From: Diogma glabrata
Lineage: Eukaryota; Arthropoda; Insecta; Diptera; Cylindrotomidae
Reading direction: 5' to 3'
Length of the DNA: 64,000 nt
Assembly: GCA_963693315.1 (NCBI GenBank)
Contig: OY856188.1
Span: 96,033,745 to 96,097,744, forward strand
Shown: piece by piece, positions 44,208 to 56,162 of the stretch
Layout of the letters: each line of letters begins with the position of its first letter
Numbering within the stretch: position 1 is the stretch's first letter
Made by a program: the position numbers and the translations under genes
The notes under the pieces: generated by a model
Told to the model about the DNA's origin: nothing
Seen by the model: only the letters and a program-made list of their open reading frames with translations
Database searches by the model: none

Positions 44208-45768
44208 ATGGTATAACGAATATAAGGTATTCTTGACAGCTAAACGAAAATTTTGTGTGACGTCATCCGGCGTAAATATAAAGAAACAAAAAATGTTTTA
44301 ATTTGAAAATTAGAGAAAACAACGTTATGGTTTTCCTTATTTTTTTCATTAACAATTTGTTTATTAAGTTTTCTAATTCTAAAGAACATTTTGCAGGGTA
44401 GGAAATTCGACGTCCACGCCATGCTGCAGGGGTAATGCAGACAGAATTAGGTTGGTGTATGGGAGACAAGCAGAGAAAAACTGCTTAGTCTATTACGCTA
44501 CATCACCGCGAATTGGCGCCTTAAAACTTCTTATAACCTTAACATCATAACAGAACCATTAACGAAAATTTGGGTTGGGACTGAGGTTAATACCATCACT
44601 CCGAAAAAAAGCTTTGTTAAATTTGATAACAAAAAAGAATACCAGACACTAACAAAACAACAGAAGTTTTACCTGGACGTGAGAAAGAACCAAACTACCG
44701 AATCGGAACGTGAAACGTGTGCAGCCTGATCGCTCATGATGCTTTAATAAGCCTAGAAACAGAGACTGAGAGGCATAGGATGGATATCATTTCTCTGCAA
44801 GAAATTAGACAGCCAAAAATCGGAAAACAAAACTCGAATAGTCACTCTTTATGCAGTAGTGGTCATTCTTCTCGAAATGAATTTAGTACTGGTTTCCTTG
44901 TTGGTGCACGCATACAAGAAGCCGTGTTGAAATTCATCCTGGTCAATGAGAGGATTTGCTACTTAGGGGTACGCGGTACATAAAACAATATTTCTCTTAT
45001 TGCCTTGCATGCACCTACTGAAGCTAAGACCGTCAATATTTTCTACATAGCACTAGAGGAGGTTATGATATCAACACCAACAATGATAATGGTGAGAGAA
45101 TGACTGAGTTTGCATTATCAAATAATTTGAAAATTGCCAGTACTTTCTTTTCGCATCGATCGATTCATAAGCAGACTTATGTTTTTAAACCGATTTTAAA
45201 CCGTTCCTTTATATGTGCAAATATTGGAAGTAACCACTTCCTTGTATGTTCTAAGATAAGGTTCCACTTTCCACGATCAATTCAACGATCTTTTACTCAT
45301 TAGAGTATTTAAAAGTTTGTCTTTTAAAGTCCAATCATTTTCAGTGAAGTGTAAGGAACAAATTATCTTATAATAAATACGAACATTTTCTTTTTCCACA
45401 TGACTCTATCCACTACAAATTGATTTATTTTTCTGGAAATTAAAAAACCTTATGTTTTGAGTATGATTTTTCACATTTGTTGAAAACTTTTGGTTTTAAC
45501 GTAGTTCGGCATTTAAATTTGTATACATTTTAATAGTAAAACAAATACTAAAGTTCATTAATTAATGAATGAATTAATTTCAATCATTTCATTAACTAAT
45601 AAATTAATTTATAAATCATACTAAATATATTTTTAATTTAAAAACAATAGCTTTTCTCATTGTTTGTTGTTATAAACGTATTATATAAAACTCCGAGTGA
45701 CGTCAATCAAAATCAAAATGGCATCGCTGTCACTCTAGTGAGAATACCTTATTTTCATTTTACCATGG
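44206..45768. mobile_element. Possible ~1.56-kb element with 28-bp inverted ends
   Basis: CCATGG ... AAGGTATTCT at 44206-44233 is matched in reverse by AGAATACCTT ... CCATGG at 45741-45768 (about 24 of 28 positions agree), with a TGACGTCA-type sequence a little inside each end. It encloses an RTE-like endonuclease remnant. I see no target duplication, so the element is only suggested. Confidence 0.4.
44690..45305 (+). pseudogene. RTE-like LINE endonuclease fragment
   Basis: The frame reads RIGT, a TGA where Trp is expected, then NVCSL, followed by RHRMDIISLQEIR and EFSTGFLVG, VNERICYLGVRG, then after frame breaks LHAPTEAK and ERMTEFALSNNLKIASTFF. This is the apurinic-type (EEP) endonuclease found at the N-terminus of RTE/CR1-like LINEs, including the Glu of LQEIR that takes part in metal binding. 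Substitutions, a nonsense codon and shifts make it dead. No reverse transcriptase follows, so only the 5' part survives. Confidence 0.8.
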
Positions 45769-46129
45769 CCACGGTCACTGTTTTGTCTTGCTTTATGTTA
45801 ACACCATTTGCGCCGATAATGCAGTTAATATGTCAAACATGACATTTAAATCTAGATTTCAACAAACAGCAAAACAGGCAAAATAAAATGGTATAAATAT
45901 ACGTTTATATAATTAATTCATCAATGTTTGTTTCTTTTTAGCGTATTGTGACCGCTCATATAATCATATATACATAACTACACATGTTATACATGGAATC
46001 TGAACATCCATACAGCCCGCTAATCTACGTAAGTTAAGTTATTCAAATTCCATATACATTGTTTTTATCTAATTAATATTATTTCTTTTCTTTTCATATT
46101 CTGGAGTATGTAATTCTCATTGACGGCGG
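45306..46129. other. AT-rich stretch, nothing recognised
   Basis: Apart from the inverted end at 45741-45768 there is no supported gene or repeat. A 60-codon frame at 45660-45842 has no known domain. Confidence 0.45.
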
Positions 46130-46738
46130 TTACAGATTTCTAAATTAGGTGCTCTTTCAAATGGCACCCCACTCGCTTGAGTCAAAACAGATTTTTTTTA
46201 CCCTTTCCATCCCCGTTCCTTAAACACATAGAAATATAACTATTTGAGACTTCGCTATGATTTTCATTCAAAATTTACCAAACTTCCTAACTCTGTGAAT
46301 TTATACAAATTTTTCTGTCAATCAGTGTCGTAACGTAGGGTAGACGGTCTGAAATTCGCACGATTTTTACAATAACTCAAAAACTGTGCACCGCAAAATT
46401 CTAAAAAAATTGCAATGATTTCTAAATTAGGTGCTCTTTTCAATGACACCCCACTTGACCACGTTTTAAATAGTGTTGTTACCCCTCCTCATATCCACCC
46501 CTTTAATAAATATAAATATGAGGATGTGATACTTTCCTATATTTTCCATAAAAAACTTACTAATTTTTTTATCATTCCCACTACATTTGCAGATTTTCGA
46601 TCAGTTAGGTTCGGAGCTAATCGAGGCAAGGCAACACGAAGAAAAGGTTATTATTCGAAATTATACAAAAAACGGTAGGTGTAAAATTCCAAAATAAACT
46701 TTTAAGGAATACTGAAATGAAGCCCTTTCATATGATAC
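46130..46738 (-). mobile_element. RepB copy 3 (reverse), right part, split by hAT
   Basis: Two ~280-bp units (marker TTTCTAAATTAGGTGCTC near 46137 and 46420), then a part matching 2740-2560 reversed. At TATGATAC (46731-46738) the hAT element begins, and RepB resumes at 47956. Confidence 0.78.
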
Positions 46739-46891
46739 TAATGCTCGCAATACCGGTATACCGCCCTTTAAATCTGTTTTAAAATACCGGTATTGAACTA
46801 GAAATATACCGGTATTTTCGGTATTATAAAAATATAATTCTTTTTTAAAGTAACGAAAAAAACATTTGTCTTTTTCTAATAGCGAAAGGAT

Positions 46892-47353
46892 TTAAATGCT
46901 TTTTTTTATTACTAATTCAGTTTTTTTTCTGTGTTCACCGGATGTACGTATAACAATTGCTGTACTACTTTCTCTCAAATTGGGAATAGCATCGTTATGT
47001 CTGCGAGACGCTAATTTATTAACAGCCGATGCAACAATAGAATTCTTGCTTATATCTGTTGTAAGCTCACTTTTATTGAGCCGTTGCACTAAATCCAAAA
47101 CCATTTTGATAAGCAACATCTTTGGAAGTTTTATGAATAATTCTGCTTCAATCTCTTATTCTGTACTGGAATTTGGATTATGTAGAAATTTTAGAAGACT
47201 TGATAATTGTGAACGTCTTTGCAACGTTCTACATTTTAGTTTTTTGTAAAGTCCGGCTATTGAAGAATTTATGGTTTTTAGAGTAAACAAGAGATTAGAA
47301 ACGCCTAACATAAAAGCTAGGGATGGAAACAGCAGTTCAAAGGATCTCAACAA
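46892..47353 (-). pseudogene. Possible inverted middle part of hAT transposase
   Basis: On the minus strand two adjoining frames read QRRSQLSSLLKFLHNPN and then NKLASRRHNDAIPN, in a style similar to the middle of hAT transposases, but opposite in direction to the dimerisation domain at 47271-47561. If real, the element suffered an internal inversion. I do not recognise it firmly. Confidence 0.3.
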
Positions 47354-47561
47354 AACTATTCGACAGGAGATTACATTGTTTTGTGAAGGAAATGTACGTG
47401 GAAAATTATTTAGAATCAGTTTACAACTACTTGTTTACAATCCTACGAGTGTTGAATCTGAGGGGACACTCAAAGCGGCTGGTCTGCTTTGCACAAAAAT
47501 TTGTTGGCGATTATCTGATGAGAACATTGACAATTTATGTTTTAAGGACATATTTTTCTAA
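47271..47561 (+). pseudogene. hAT transposase C-terminal dimerisation domain
   Basis: Of the 96 codons, the last 40 carry the hAT family dimerisation signature: NPTSVESEGTLKAAGLLCTK, then RLSDENIDNLCF, ending in the stop at 47559-47561. In an intact transposase this domain lets subunits oligomerise on the transposon ends. The upstream catalytic DDE core and the BED zinc finger are missing on this strand. The fragment sits within an element with proper hAT ends and target duplication. Confidence 0.8.
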
Positions 47562-47955
47562 TGTGAATCAATAAATTTAGATTAGTTTAGCTCAACAACC
47601 AAATGCAATTTTTTTATACTATATGTGATATTGAATTACAAGTTTACTGAATTATTGAATATGATTCCTTTAAATTTGATTAATTTTTATTTATTTTATA
47701 AGTGAATTTTCAAATGTACTTTTATTTATTAATAATATGTTGATTTTATAACCGAATTAAATTACTAAACTAAAATATGAATCCCACGATGAAGTTAAAA
47801 AAAAGTGAATTTTTAAATTGATTCGAAAAAAAAAAATTATTTGTATTGAAATTTTCTAATACCGGTATTTATGCCGGAATACCGATATTATGACTGAAAA
47901 ATACCTAAATACCGGTATTGCTTTTCCACGGTATTTTGCGAACCCTATATGATAC

Positions 47956-48025
47956 CCTACTTGAATCTATAAAAAACTGTATTTTCTCAAAGGTCTCACA
48001 CCGTAACCCTGTAAACCATAAAAGA
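47956..48025 (-). mobile_element. RepB copy 3 (reverse), remainder
   Basis: AAAGGTCTCACACCGTAACC and CTGTAAACC are the reverse complement of the RepB segment near 26.73-26.77 kb. Together with 46130-46738 this shows that the hAT element landed inside RepB. Confidence 0.72.
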
Positions 48026-49205
48026 AGGCAGTGTTAAGGACTGCCGACACAAGTGAAAACCTAAAACTGTGAAATAGCTGTGTTTTTTTGTATCTTCCAA
48101 TTATTGTAGCATTGAAAATTAAAATTTCAGAATGTTTAAATTAAAATCATTAAAATTATTCTGGGTTTCACATCTATCAGCATTCCAAGCAACTATTATA
48201 TACATTTTTATATATAAGTTAATAAAAACATATCTTATAGAAATACACATTTTATTTAAAAAAAAAATAGCGTGTCAACAAAAAATATTCCAAAACTAAG
48301 ACTAAGGGATGGCATCGTTGATTGAAAAAAAAACATCATCCGCCAGTACCCCTAAGATATCACTTTGGCTAAGAGATCTCACTGCTATTGCCAGTGGTAT
48401 ACGATATCTCAAGATAACTCATATGCCAAAAGCAGGGACCGAAGTACGCTAGCAGTTAGTTTATTTAGTTTAATTAGTTTATTTATCATGATTGCCGTCC
48501 ATGTTTAATCATACATAAGCTATGCTTCTTTGTATAGAATTTGTACGATTTCCGTCTCGTTATTTTGAGCTCTAAATCTATATAATCGATGTTATCAAGT
48601 ATCAAGTTACAAGTATTAAGTCTTCACTTAATTTTAGAAACATGTATTACATACCATTTCAAACCAAACACATATTTGGTGTAGATGATAAAATTTGTAA
48701 CATCATGTGTTAAGTCCCAATACATATAATTTTGATATACAAATGTAATTGTTTCAGGCTATACTTTCTTTCTTAAGTTATTTTTAATTTCATAAAAAAA
48801 ATTATGTTCATCAAAAAAAACATTGATCAAAGCAAACTACCGTTTAAAACGATATTTAAATAAAAACCAAATTAAATAATTACAACATTTAGGCAAAATC
48901 TCTTAAGATAATTATAAGGGCCCTGAGGTTTAGTTTTTGAAAATATAAAATATACCATTTACCTTTGGGCTAGTGTACAAAACAACTCTCCCAATTTTCA
49001 TGATGATTAATGTATTAATGCATAAAGGACAAACAGACATACTTTCAATTGTATAAATATTCAATATTTATTTAGCATGATGACTCGAATGCAAATTGCA
49101 AAAGACAGTAGCAATATAATTATAAAAAACTGCATTGTAGATCAATTTTTTAAAATTCGTAAAAAGAAATTTTTATTATTTTTATGAATTCATGAATAAA
49201 AAAAA
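48026..49205. other. AT-rich stretch, nothing recognised
   Basis: No supported gene, RNA or inverted-end element; a run of A/T-rich sequence with stops in all frames. Confidence 0.45.
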
Positions 49206-49211
49206 AATAAT

Positions 49212-49440
49212 TTTAATGGTATTTAATAAAAGTTAAAAATAATGTACCAGTCCAGGAATTGAACTCTCGACCTATAGAACATCTGTCGAGCGCGATATCC
49301 ACATCGCAATTTGTAACGTTAAGATATGATAAATGTCTTTCATATTTAAAAATATTTTCCTGATTTAAAAATGATAACGCGAATATATAAATTTTTTCCC
49401 ATAGAAAATTGCTCAACGCGCCTAAAGAAGTTTTCACTTC
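49212..49440 (-). repeat. tRNA-like sequence, probable SINE or tRNA pseudogene
   Basis: On the minus strand TTGCGATGTGGATATCGCGC resembles a tRNA D-arm with its A box, and GTCGAGAGTTCAATTCC resembles a B box (GTTCAATTC). The T-stem halves do not pair, so it is not a working tRNA gene. The other end of the segment (49405-49440) carries the dispersed motif AAACTTCTTTAGGCGCGTT. A tRNA-derived SINE, which would use the internal promoter, is the likeliest reading. Confidence 0.42.
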
Positions 49441-49584
49441 AAAACAACATTAGTTTTATTTGAATCTGTCATTTTATGTGGACAGATTAGTTTTATACGT
49501 ACCTCAAATTTCAGGTCTATAGCATTTATAGTTTACGGGATGATCGATATAATGTGAAAAACTCTTTTTACTCTCACCTATAGT

Positions 49585-49610
49585 GTTCCGTTTAAAAAAC
49601 GGAACCCTAA
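49585..49610 (+). repeat. Helitron-like 3' terminal hairpin
   Basis: GTTCCGTTT and AAACGGAAC form a perfect 9-bp stem (49585-49593 and 49597-49605) around AAA, followed by CC and CTAA with T next. A GC-rich stem just before CTRR is the usual Helitron 3' end. No matching 5' TC end was fixed, so the element borders are unknown. Confidence 0.5.
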
Positions 49611-50449
49611 TAAATATTTAAGCTTTATAGACTGACTAGAACATATCCTAACGTAATTTTTTTGTTTTTTTATCAAAGTCAAGCAAAAATGCAGCTAAGA
49701 AAACCTTTACTTTTATTTTAATAGCATATGTTATACTAAGTCCTTCGTCCATGACAGCACTCAGAGAGACAGTTGTGGACGATTTAATAACAGAGCTATT
49801 TATCAAAAGCAAATATAGTGGGAACAGAAGTTACAGTAATTCATATGCATACGTGTGTTCTCTAACTCGTCAAAATGCACTATATTATAAAGGAAATATA
49901 TCAGGTAAAGCAAACGACTAGATAAAACCTAATATTAAGAATTCTATACAATAGAGTTAAACTGTAAGCTTCAGAAGCTTTTCAGGATAGTTTTATTTCA
50001 ACAACCAATCTTTTACATTTTTAATGAACTCTTTGAAAATATTACATGGCCAAATATGTAATGGGAGTTGGCTGAAAATAAATGGACCCACCGATAAATA
50101 AAAAACGACAAAAATGTTCTGTTCTAGATCTTGGTACAGTTTACATAGTGAGTGATTGTTAGACCGGGCTTTATAATTAAAAAATGTTCTAACTAAATCT
50201 TTTGCCGCTGCGATTAAAACACATTTTTGAGACTTTAAAATAGTACAGGTGACGCATACTCAAGATTTTAGGGGACAAGAGAAAAATAAATATGTTTATG
50301 AAGTCATAAATTCCTCGCCAAATAAAATTTTCGTAAAACGGCACAACGATACTTAGACAAGCTTATTAGTTGACGTTTCCAATTAAGATTGCGAACAATT
50401 TAAACCACCCAAATATTTAAATTCATTAACACATACAATATCAAAGCAT
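49611..50449. other. AT-rich stretch, nothing firm
   Basis: Short frames show no domain. It may include the decayed 3' part of the LINE that follows on the minus strand. Confidence 0.4.
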
Positions 50450-51759
50450 TATCCAATCATTGTATATTCCTACAGTGAGCAACATGATACTTAATTTGAA
50501 TTATATCCGTTTCATGAGCTCCAGAAATCTGAAAAACCATAGTTTTTGTTTTCTCACTAGCAATTAAACCATGTGAATTAAGCCATACGCCCAGCAACTC
50601 CAAGTCTTTATTAATTTGTGCATTAATTGAACTATGTTCCTAGCTGGAGAATACGAAGGCTATATCCTATGCAAAGGCAACAATTTTACCATTAAGTTTT
50701 ACACTTAAAATCGAATTTAAATGAATTGAAAAAAAACAAGGTGCAAGAAGAGATCCCTGCGGAACGTCCTTAAAAGTTTTAAGCTACTATATGTTATAAG
50801 CTACTATAAGCTAAAAGCTACTATATTTTTGGCTAATTTTCACGCATTGCTGTCGATTTGATAAGTACGCACCTAACCAAGCAGAGCTAATACCACGAAA
50901 GCCTATTAAATATAAAATTTCAAGCAACAAAGCTGCAGCCTGCAGGATTGACTAAGTCAAATGTTTTTAAAATATCGAAAAAGACTGCTGCACATTTTAA
51001 ATCTGCATTAAGTGCGCTGTAAACGACATTTAAAAATTCATCTAAGACTGACTTGGTATTTAGCTTATGTCTAAACCCAAATTGTGGATTGCTAAAATAT
51101 GACAAATCATTCAAAAGCTCAGCTGGACTTCATTAGTTTTTCTAAAATTTTAGAGAACACAAGAAGAAGCAAAATGAGACGCTAATCAATTTCTAACAAA
51201 CAATCTCCATTTTTCAGAAATGAGGAATTTTAAAGCGATCAGGTACAGCACATCCACCATGTATATACAGCTCTTTTTTTACGAGTAAGTTACTTAAGCC
51301 ATCATTATCTGAAGATGTTTTATTTTCGAGTCCATTCACGATATTAATGAATTCGGTTTCAAAAAAAAGTTTTATTTATTGTTTTCACGTTACTAGAGAA
51401 TCTAGCATCACCACCAATTTTGCCTTCTAAAATATTTGCTACGTTTACAAAATGCTCATTAAAATTATTAGCAATTTCTAGTGGATTGGTAAGAGTACAC
51501 CATCTGGAGACCCTATACTGTCGAAAGAATCGTTCTGCTGGGCATTACCCTGAATAATATCATTTACCAACTGCCAGTTTTTCTTCGGATCACTCCGATT
51601 TTTCCTAAACTTAGCTAAATAGTATCTTTCTTTCGCTTTACCTGCGTCCATTTTAATTTCTTTACAATGTTGTGTTAAAGATAACTGGAGTTTTGCGTTA
51701 AGAAGTGTTCGCCTAAATTGTTTAGACGTGTTGTTTTTGAAATTGATTTTTTTAGCCAA
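50450..51759 (-). pseudogene. Jockey/I-like LINE reverse transcriptase, decayed
   Basis: On the minus strand three parts appear in RT order. At 51759-51478 an upstream segment contains AKERYYLAKFRKNRSDPKKN. At 51114-50920 comes the RT palm start: NPQFGFRHKLNTKSVLDEFL and AAVFFDILKTFDLVNP. Near 50764-50650 KDVPQGSLLAPCFFSIHLN is followed by FA, a TAG and DIA, which is the position of the catalytic F/YADD motif. Nonsense codons and shifts separate the parts. The endonuclease and 3' end are not seen. Confidence 0.82.
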
Positions 51760-54047
51760 AATTCATTTCTCTGTTTGCGTTAAATAAAAAAAATTAATAT
51801 ATAAATAGTTAAAAAAAACCCATATGAATTAAATAATAATGAATAAATAATTAAAACCAGAAACTAATATACTTTAGATCAATAAGAAAAAATAAATAAT
51901 AACTTAAACAAAAAATACATTCAATAACATAAATGTATGACAAAAAATTGTAAAGTGAATATTAATGTCAAGATTTACTGTAAAATAAATCATTATATGA
52001 TTTATTTATTTTTTTAGGGGGAAGGGATGTGGTGAATCAACCCACCTCTACCTTAAATTATGTTTGTTTCTAGCAAATAAACAAATACTTTTAACAATAA
52101 ATGAATATTAACAAATGAATATTTGTTAAAACAGAGGTAGATCCATAACCATCGGACTTACTGAGTTATTTTTTGATTTTAATTAAAAATTTTAGAAAAA
52201 TTAATACCATATCTATGGTATGACTTTTCAGCCTAAAATATATACTATACTAAAACTATTAAGAAATTTTGAAACAAAATCTATTAAAAATCTTATTGAT
52301 TCGTTAATTGGATCCATTATTCCATTTTCGCTAATGAAGCATAAACCTTAACTTTTATTTTCCCATTTATTATCATTGTATTAAACATCTTATTCAATTC
52401 CTAATTAGCTTTATAAAAAAATAATAGTTTAAATGACCATGACCTATACATAGATTAATCTTAAAATTATTTGACAGCTTTATTGTGTATTATTTTACCT
52501 TAAAACAAAAGCAAAAATATTTTCCTTTCTTTCGTAACACAATTAAGTTAATTGTTTTCAAATTAACCAAAACTGTTTTTTTGTTCATTTTCTTCAATCA
52601 TCCGGATTATTTTCCTTTTATTAATCTAATTTTCCATTAAACAAAACCAAAACAAAAAAATCAACATAACAAACTCTACAGATAATTACGAAGAATAAAA
52701 CGAAGGAAAATTATAAAGAAATTTTTCCTTATTCCCATAACAATGTTTTTTTTTTCTATTTTGATATATAATGAAATTTAATCAAATCATTATTTTCACA
52801 ATCAAACACATCTTTGAAAAGTTTTTTAATTGATTACAAGAAGATGTCTTTTTCGTGTAAGACGAAAGCGTTTTCCTACATTAGATTATAATTTTCAAAT
52901 TTAATTTACAAAAATGTTAAGTTTTTTGCATCAATTTAATTAAAATAAAAAAATACTAAGAAAACTGCATGGAAAAAATTAGTATGTCAGTTAAATGAAA
53001 TTTTATAATTGAAACATTTGTGCATAGCTGTGATTAAAAAAAAAAAGAGGAAAATAAATAGTGAAAAATGAAAATAAAGAAAACAGGGAAGAGAAAATTA
53101 AATAAAAGTGTTTTAATATAAATTCAGCACATGTTTAACATAAAATATAACCGACACATGTTTTTCTTTAATTTCCTCCTTTTATTTCATATTAAATCCG
53201 TTTTGGGAAAATTGTTTTCATCCGTTGTGAATAATTAATAATTTAACTTTGTTGATTTGATTGTTGATTTGTTTTCCATTTATGAAAGCATTTTTAAAAT
53301 ACTTCTAGAATCTACCCGAACGCGTATAATATCAACACAGGAGGCAAACGATTTTTTTTAAACAATTCAGCTGATGATGTTCTAGTATTTTCTGGCTTCA
53401 TGTATGTGGGGAGGTAGGCGATGCAACGAGTATGAAATTAATTTTTGACGAATTAACAGCTAACTAAACTGATCTCAAGGCTTTTAAAATCACAGCAGTA
53501 GACCAATAAATTTAATGAAATATATACCAGTGATTGACGAGCTTTTCGACAATCTTTGACGATTGACGAGGTTTTTTTATTTAAACTTTTTGGATTCCAT
53601 ATTTAAATTTTTTTTGACTGAAGTAATTAGTAGATGAAGTAGTAGCTGATTTACTAGCAATTTCATTTGATTTTTAACCATGGAGAAGTTTTTGAAGTAA
53701 AACTTCTTTAGGCGCGTTATGAGAATTTTGCAACGGAAGTAATCATTTGAACAGATTGTATTGTATATATTCATCTCTATCTCGTATTGTATATATTCAT
53801 CTCTATCATACTACAGTCTGATTTTGAATTTTAAACATATACATGCACATATTTCCAAAAAAACGAAAGTAGAAATTTCAACAACAATGAAATAACAAAG
53901 AAATTAGAAGTAAAAAAAGCAAACGAATATTATGTTCGGCAAGTATGCGATACAATTTGGTTATGTGTATTGTATATTTTATACACTTATTCAATATCGT
54001 ACTAAATGTTATATGAGTTGGACGTGTGGATTTAAGATTTAAAATAC
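51760..54047. other. AT-rich stretch without a gene
   Basis: Long runs of A and T. It includes the dispersed AAACTTCTTTAGGCGCGTT motif at 53694-53730 and a doubled CGTATTGTATATATTCATCT-type block near 53757-53810. Minus-strand frames at 53577-53774 and 53878-54066 are not convincing. Confidence 0.5.
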
Positions 54048-55784
54048 GGAGGGGCTGAAATCTCACAGCTCTGAGATATCAAGACTTCGGTCTGGATTAA
54101 GGATTTTGATATAGTTTTCGGCAAAAAACTTTTATGAGGACATGGTTTTTAGTTTTGGGCAGCGATGTACATCAAACATAACTCTTTGTTAAAGTACAAG
54201 TATTTTTTATCTCTGTTTAAAAATTTATTACAAAACTAACACGAAACATCAATACGTTGCCGGAAAATTATAATCAAAATTCCAAAAATATTGTTAAATT
54301 AAATAAAATCAAACTTTTTCAAAATTCCAAAAATATTCCAAATATTAGAATAAAATCAAATATTTAAATATTTTCTAAATTCCAATAATATTTCAAAAAT
54401 TCTTAAAAATTCAAACTTTTTCCAAAATTCTAAGAATATTACAAAAATTATTACAAAATCAGAAATAGAAACTTTTTTCAAAATCCCAAAAATTATAATA
54501 ATAACAAAAATTAAAAATTTTTCAAAATTCTAAAAATATTTCAAAAATTCTTACAAAATCAAAAATTAAAACTTTTGCCGAAATTCTAAAAATATTGCAA
54601 AAATTATTACAAAATCAAAAATACAAACTTTTTCAAAATTCCAAAAATATTTCAAAAACTAAAACAAATTCAGAAATTTCCATGTCCAATTTCATTTTAA
54701 ATTACATTTACGTCATAAAAACAGCTACATTTTTTTTCCCAAAAAATTGGCTAAAAAATTAAATGAGATGTCATTTTTTGACACACTTGACATTATTTGT
54801 TGACAAACTTATAATGCCATAATTCTCAATAATAATAATAAAATATCATGTCATACGAACTATTAATTTTATTTTTTTCTAAAAAAATTGGGTAAAAAAT
54901 AAATAAAAACCTTTCTTTTGACACACTTGACAACATTTTTTGACAAACTTATAATGCCATAATTCTCAATAATAATAATAAGATTTCATTTCAAACAAAC
55001 ACTTTTATGTTTTTTGCAAAAAATTAGGTAAAAAACTAAATAAAAATCTTTTGACACACTTGACAACATTTTTTGACAAACTTATAATGCCATAATTCTC
55101 AATAATAATAATTATATTTCATTTCAAACAAACAATTTTATTTTTTCCAAAAAATTGGGTATAAAAATAAATAAAACTCTTTCTTTTGACACACTTGACA
55201 ACACTTTTTTGACAAACTTATAATGCCATAATTCTCAATAATAATAATAAAACTTCATTTCAAACAAACAATTAATTTTATTTTTTTTCCAAAAAATTAG
55301 GTAAAAAAATAAATAAAAATCTTTCTTTTGACACACTTGACAACATTTTTTTGACAAACTTATAATGCAATAATCTAGTTTTTGATCTCACCTACCAATC
55401 CCGACCATCAAGATTTCTCCAAATTTAATGTTCCTACTCGTAATCACTTAAAATGAACGTTTTTAAGCCAAAAATAAGAAAATTTGCTATTTTTGACACA
55501 CATAATGATTTTTTCGACACGCTTCCGGTACAGTTATCGAACACAGCGTCCTTTCGAACCTGTCCCTTGAGTATACCTATTTTTAGAAAAAAAATTTGAA
55601 ATCCCTCCAGCGGTTTTCCCTGCAGCGTAGGTAATGACGGCCGGCCGGCAAACAGTCATACATTTTTTTTTTTTGCTTTTTTAGAATCAGGAGGTCCTAA
55701 AACGTCGAGAAATCCAAAAAAATTGGGGGTAAGAATTTCACTTTGAGCTCATGAATGTAATACTTAGGTCTTTCAGACCAAAGT
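54048..55784 (+). mobile_element. RepA copy 3 (most complete)
   Basis: It runs from the left hairpin ATCTCACAGCTCTGAGAT through AGACTTCGGTCTGG and the uninterrupted ACTTTTATGAGGACATGG to the right end GGTCTTTCAGACCAAAGT at 55784, about 1.74 kb. It contains five ~141-bp units (TTATAATGC markers near 54816, 54956, 55089, 55225 and 55367). It has no coding frame. It serves as the unoccupied reference for the insertion seen in copy 1. Confidence 0.83.
54780..55380 (+). repeat. Five-unit ~141-bp array in RepA copy 3
   Basis: Each unit runs TTTTGACACACTTGACAAC, TTGACAAACTTATAATGCC, ATAATTCTCAATAATAATAA, then TTTTATTTTTTTCCAAAAAA. Spacings are 140, 133, 136 and 142 bp. Confidence 0.88.
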
Positions 55785-55849
55785 AATATTTAATAATATA
55801 ATATTCGTAATATTTTATTGAGTTTCGTAATTTTTTAACTTTATATTTT

Positions 55850-56120
55850 GAATTGTTTTAGTTTTTATTTGGATGATTTAAATTGTATTCTATTTGGATT
55901 GATTTCGAGAGGGTCCCATAGTTTTCTATGATGTGAAAAATACTGTTTTTCAGAAAATTAGAAGAACCTGTATTTTTATTTATTTTAGGCGATTTCGTCA
56001 AAACATCTTAATCTGTTTGGATAGTTTGAGTTGTATTATATTGCTATAGATTTCGAGGTGGTCGTGTACAATTCTTTATGACTAAAAAAATGCCGTTTTT
56101 TCAAAAGTTTATTTTTAAAT
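55850..56120 (+). repeat. Two imperfect copies of a ~148-bp block
   Basis: GATTTCGAG at 55901 and 56049 lie in similar contexts (a TTTGGAT...TTGTATT lead and a TACTGTTTTTCA or TGCCGTTTTTTCA tail). Confidence 0.5.
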
Positions 56121-56162
56121 AAAAATATTTGTATTGATTAAATTTGTTTTGTTAAATAGAAA

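Larger units (their letters stand above)
46739..47947 (+). mobile_element. hAT DNA transposon remnant
   Basis: The 8-bp target duplication TATGATAC lies at 46731-46738 and 47948-47955. The element begins TAATGCTCGCAATACCGG and ends TTTTGCGAACCCTA, which reversed reads TAGGGTTCGCAAAA: imperfect inverted ends of hAT type. CCGGTAT motifs are clustered just inside both ends. It is 1,209 bp, much shorter than an active hAT element, and keeps only the end of a transposase gene. Confidence 0.88.

Noticed and set aside
49230..49312. Functional tRNA gene
   Set aside because: The T-stem does not pair and no proper acceptor stem can be drawn.
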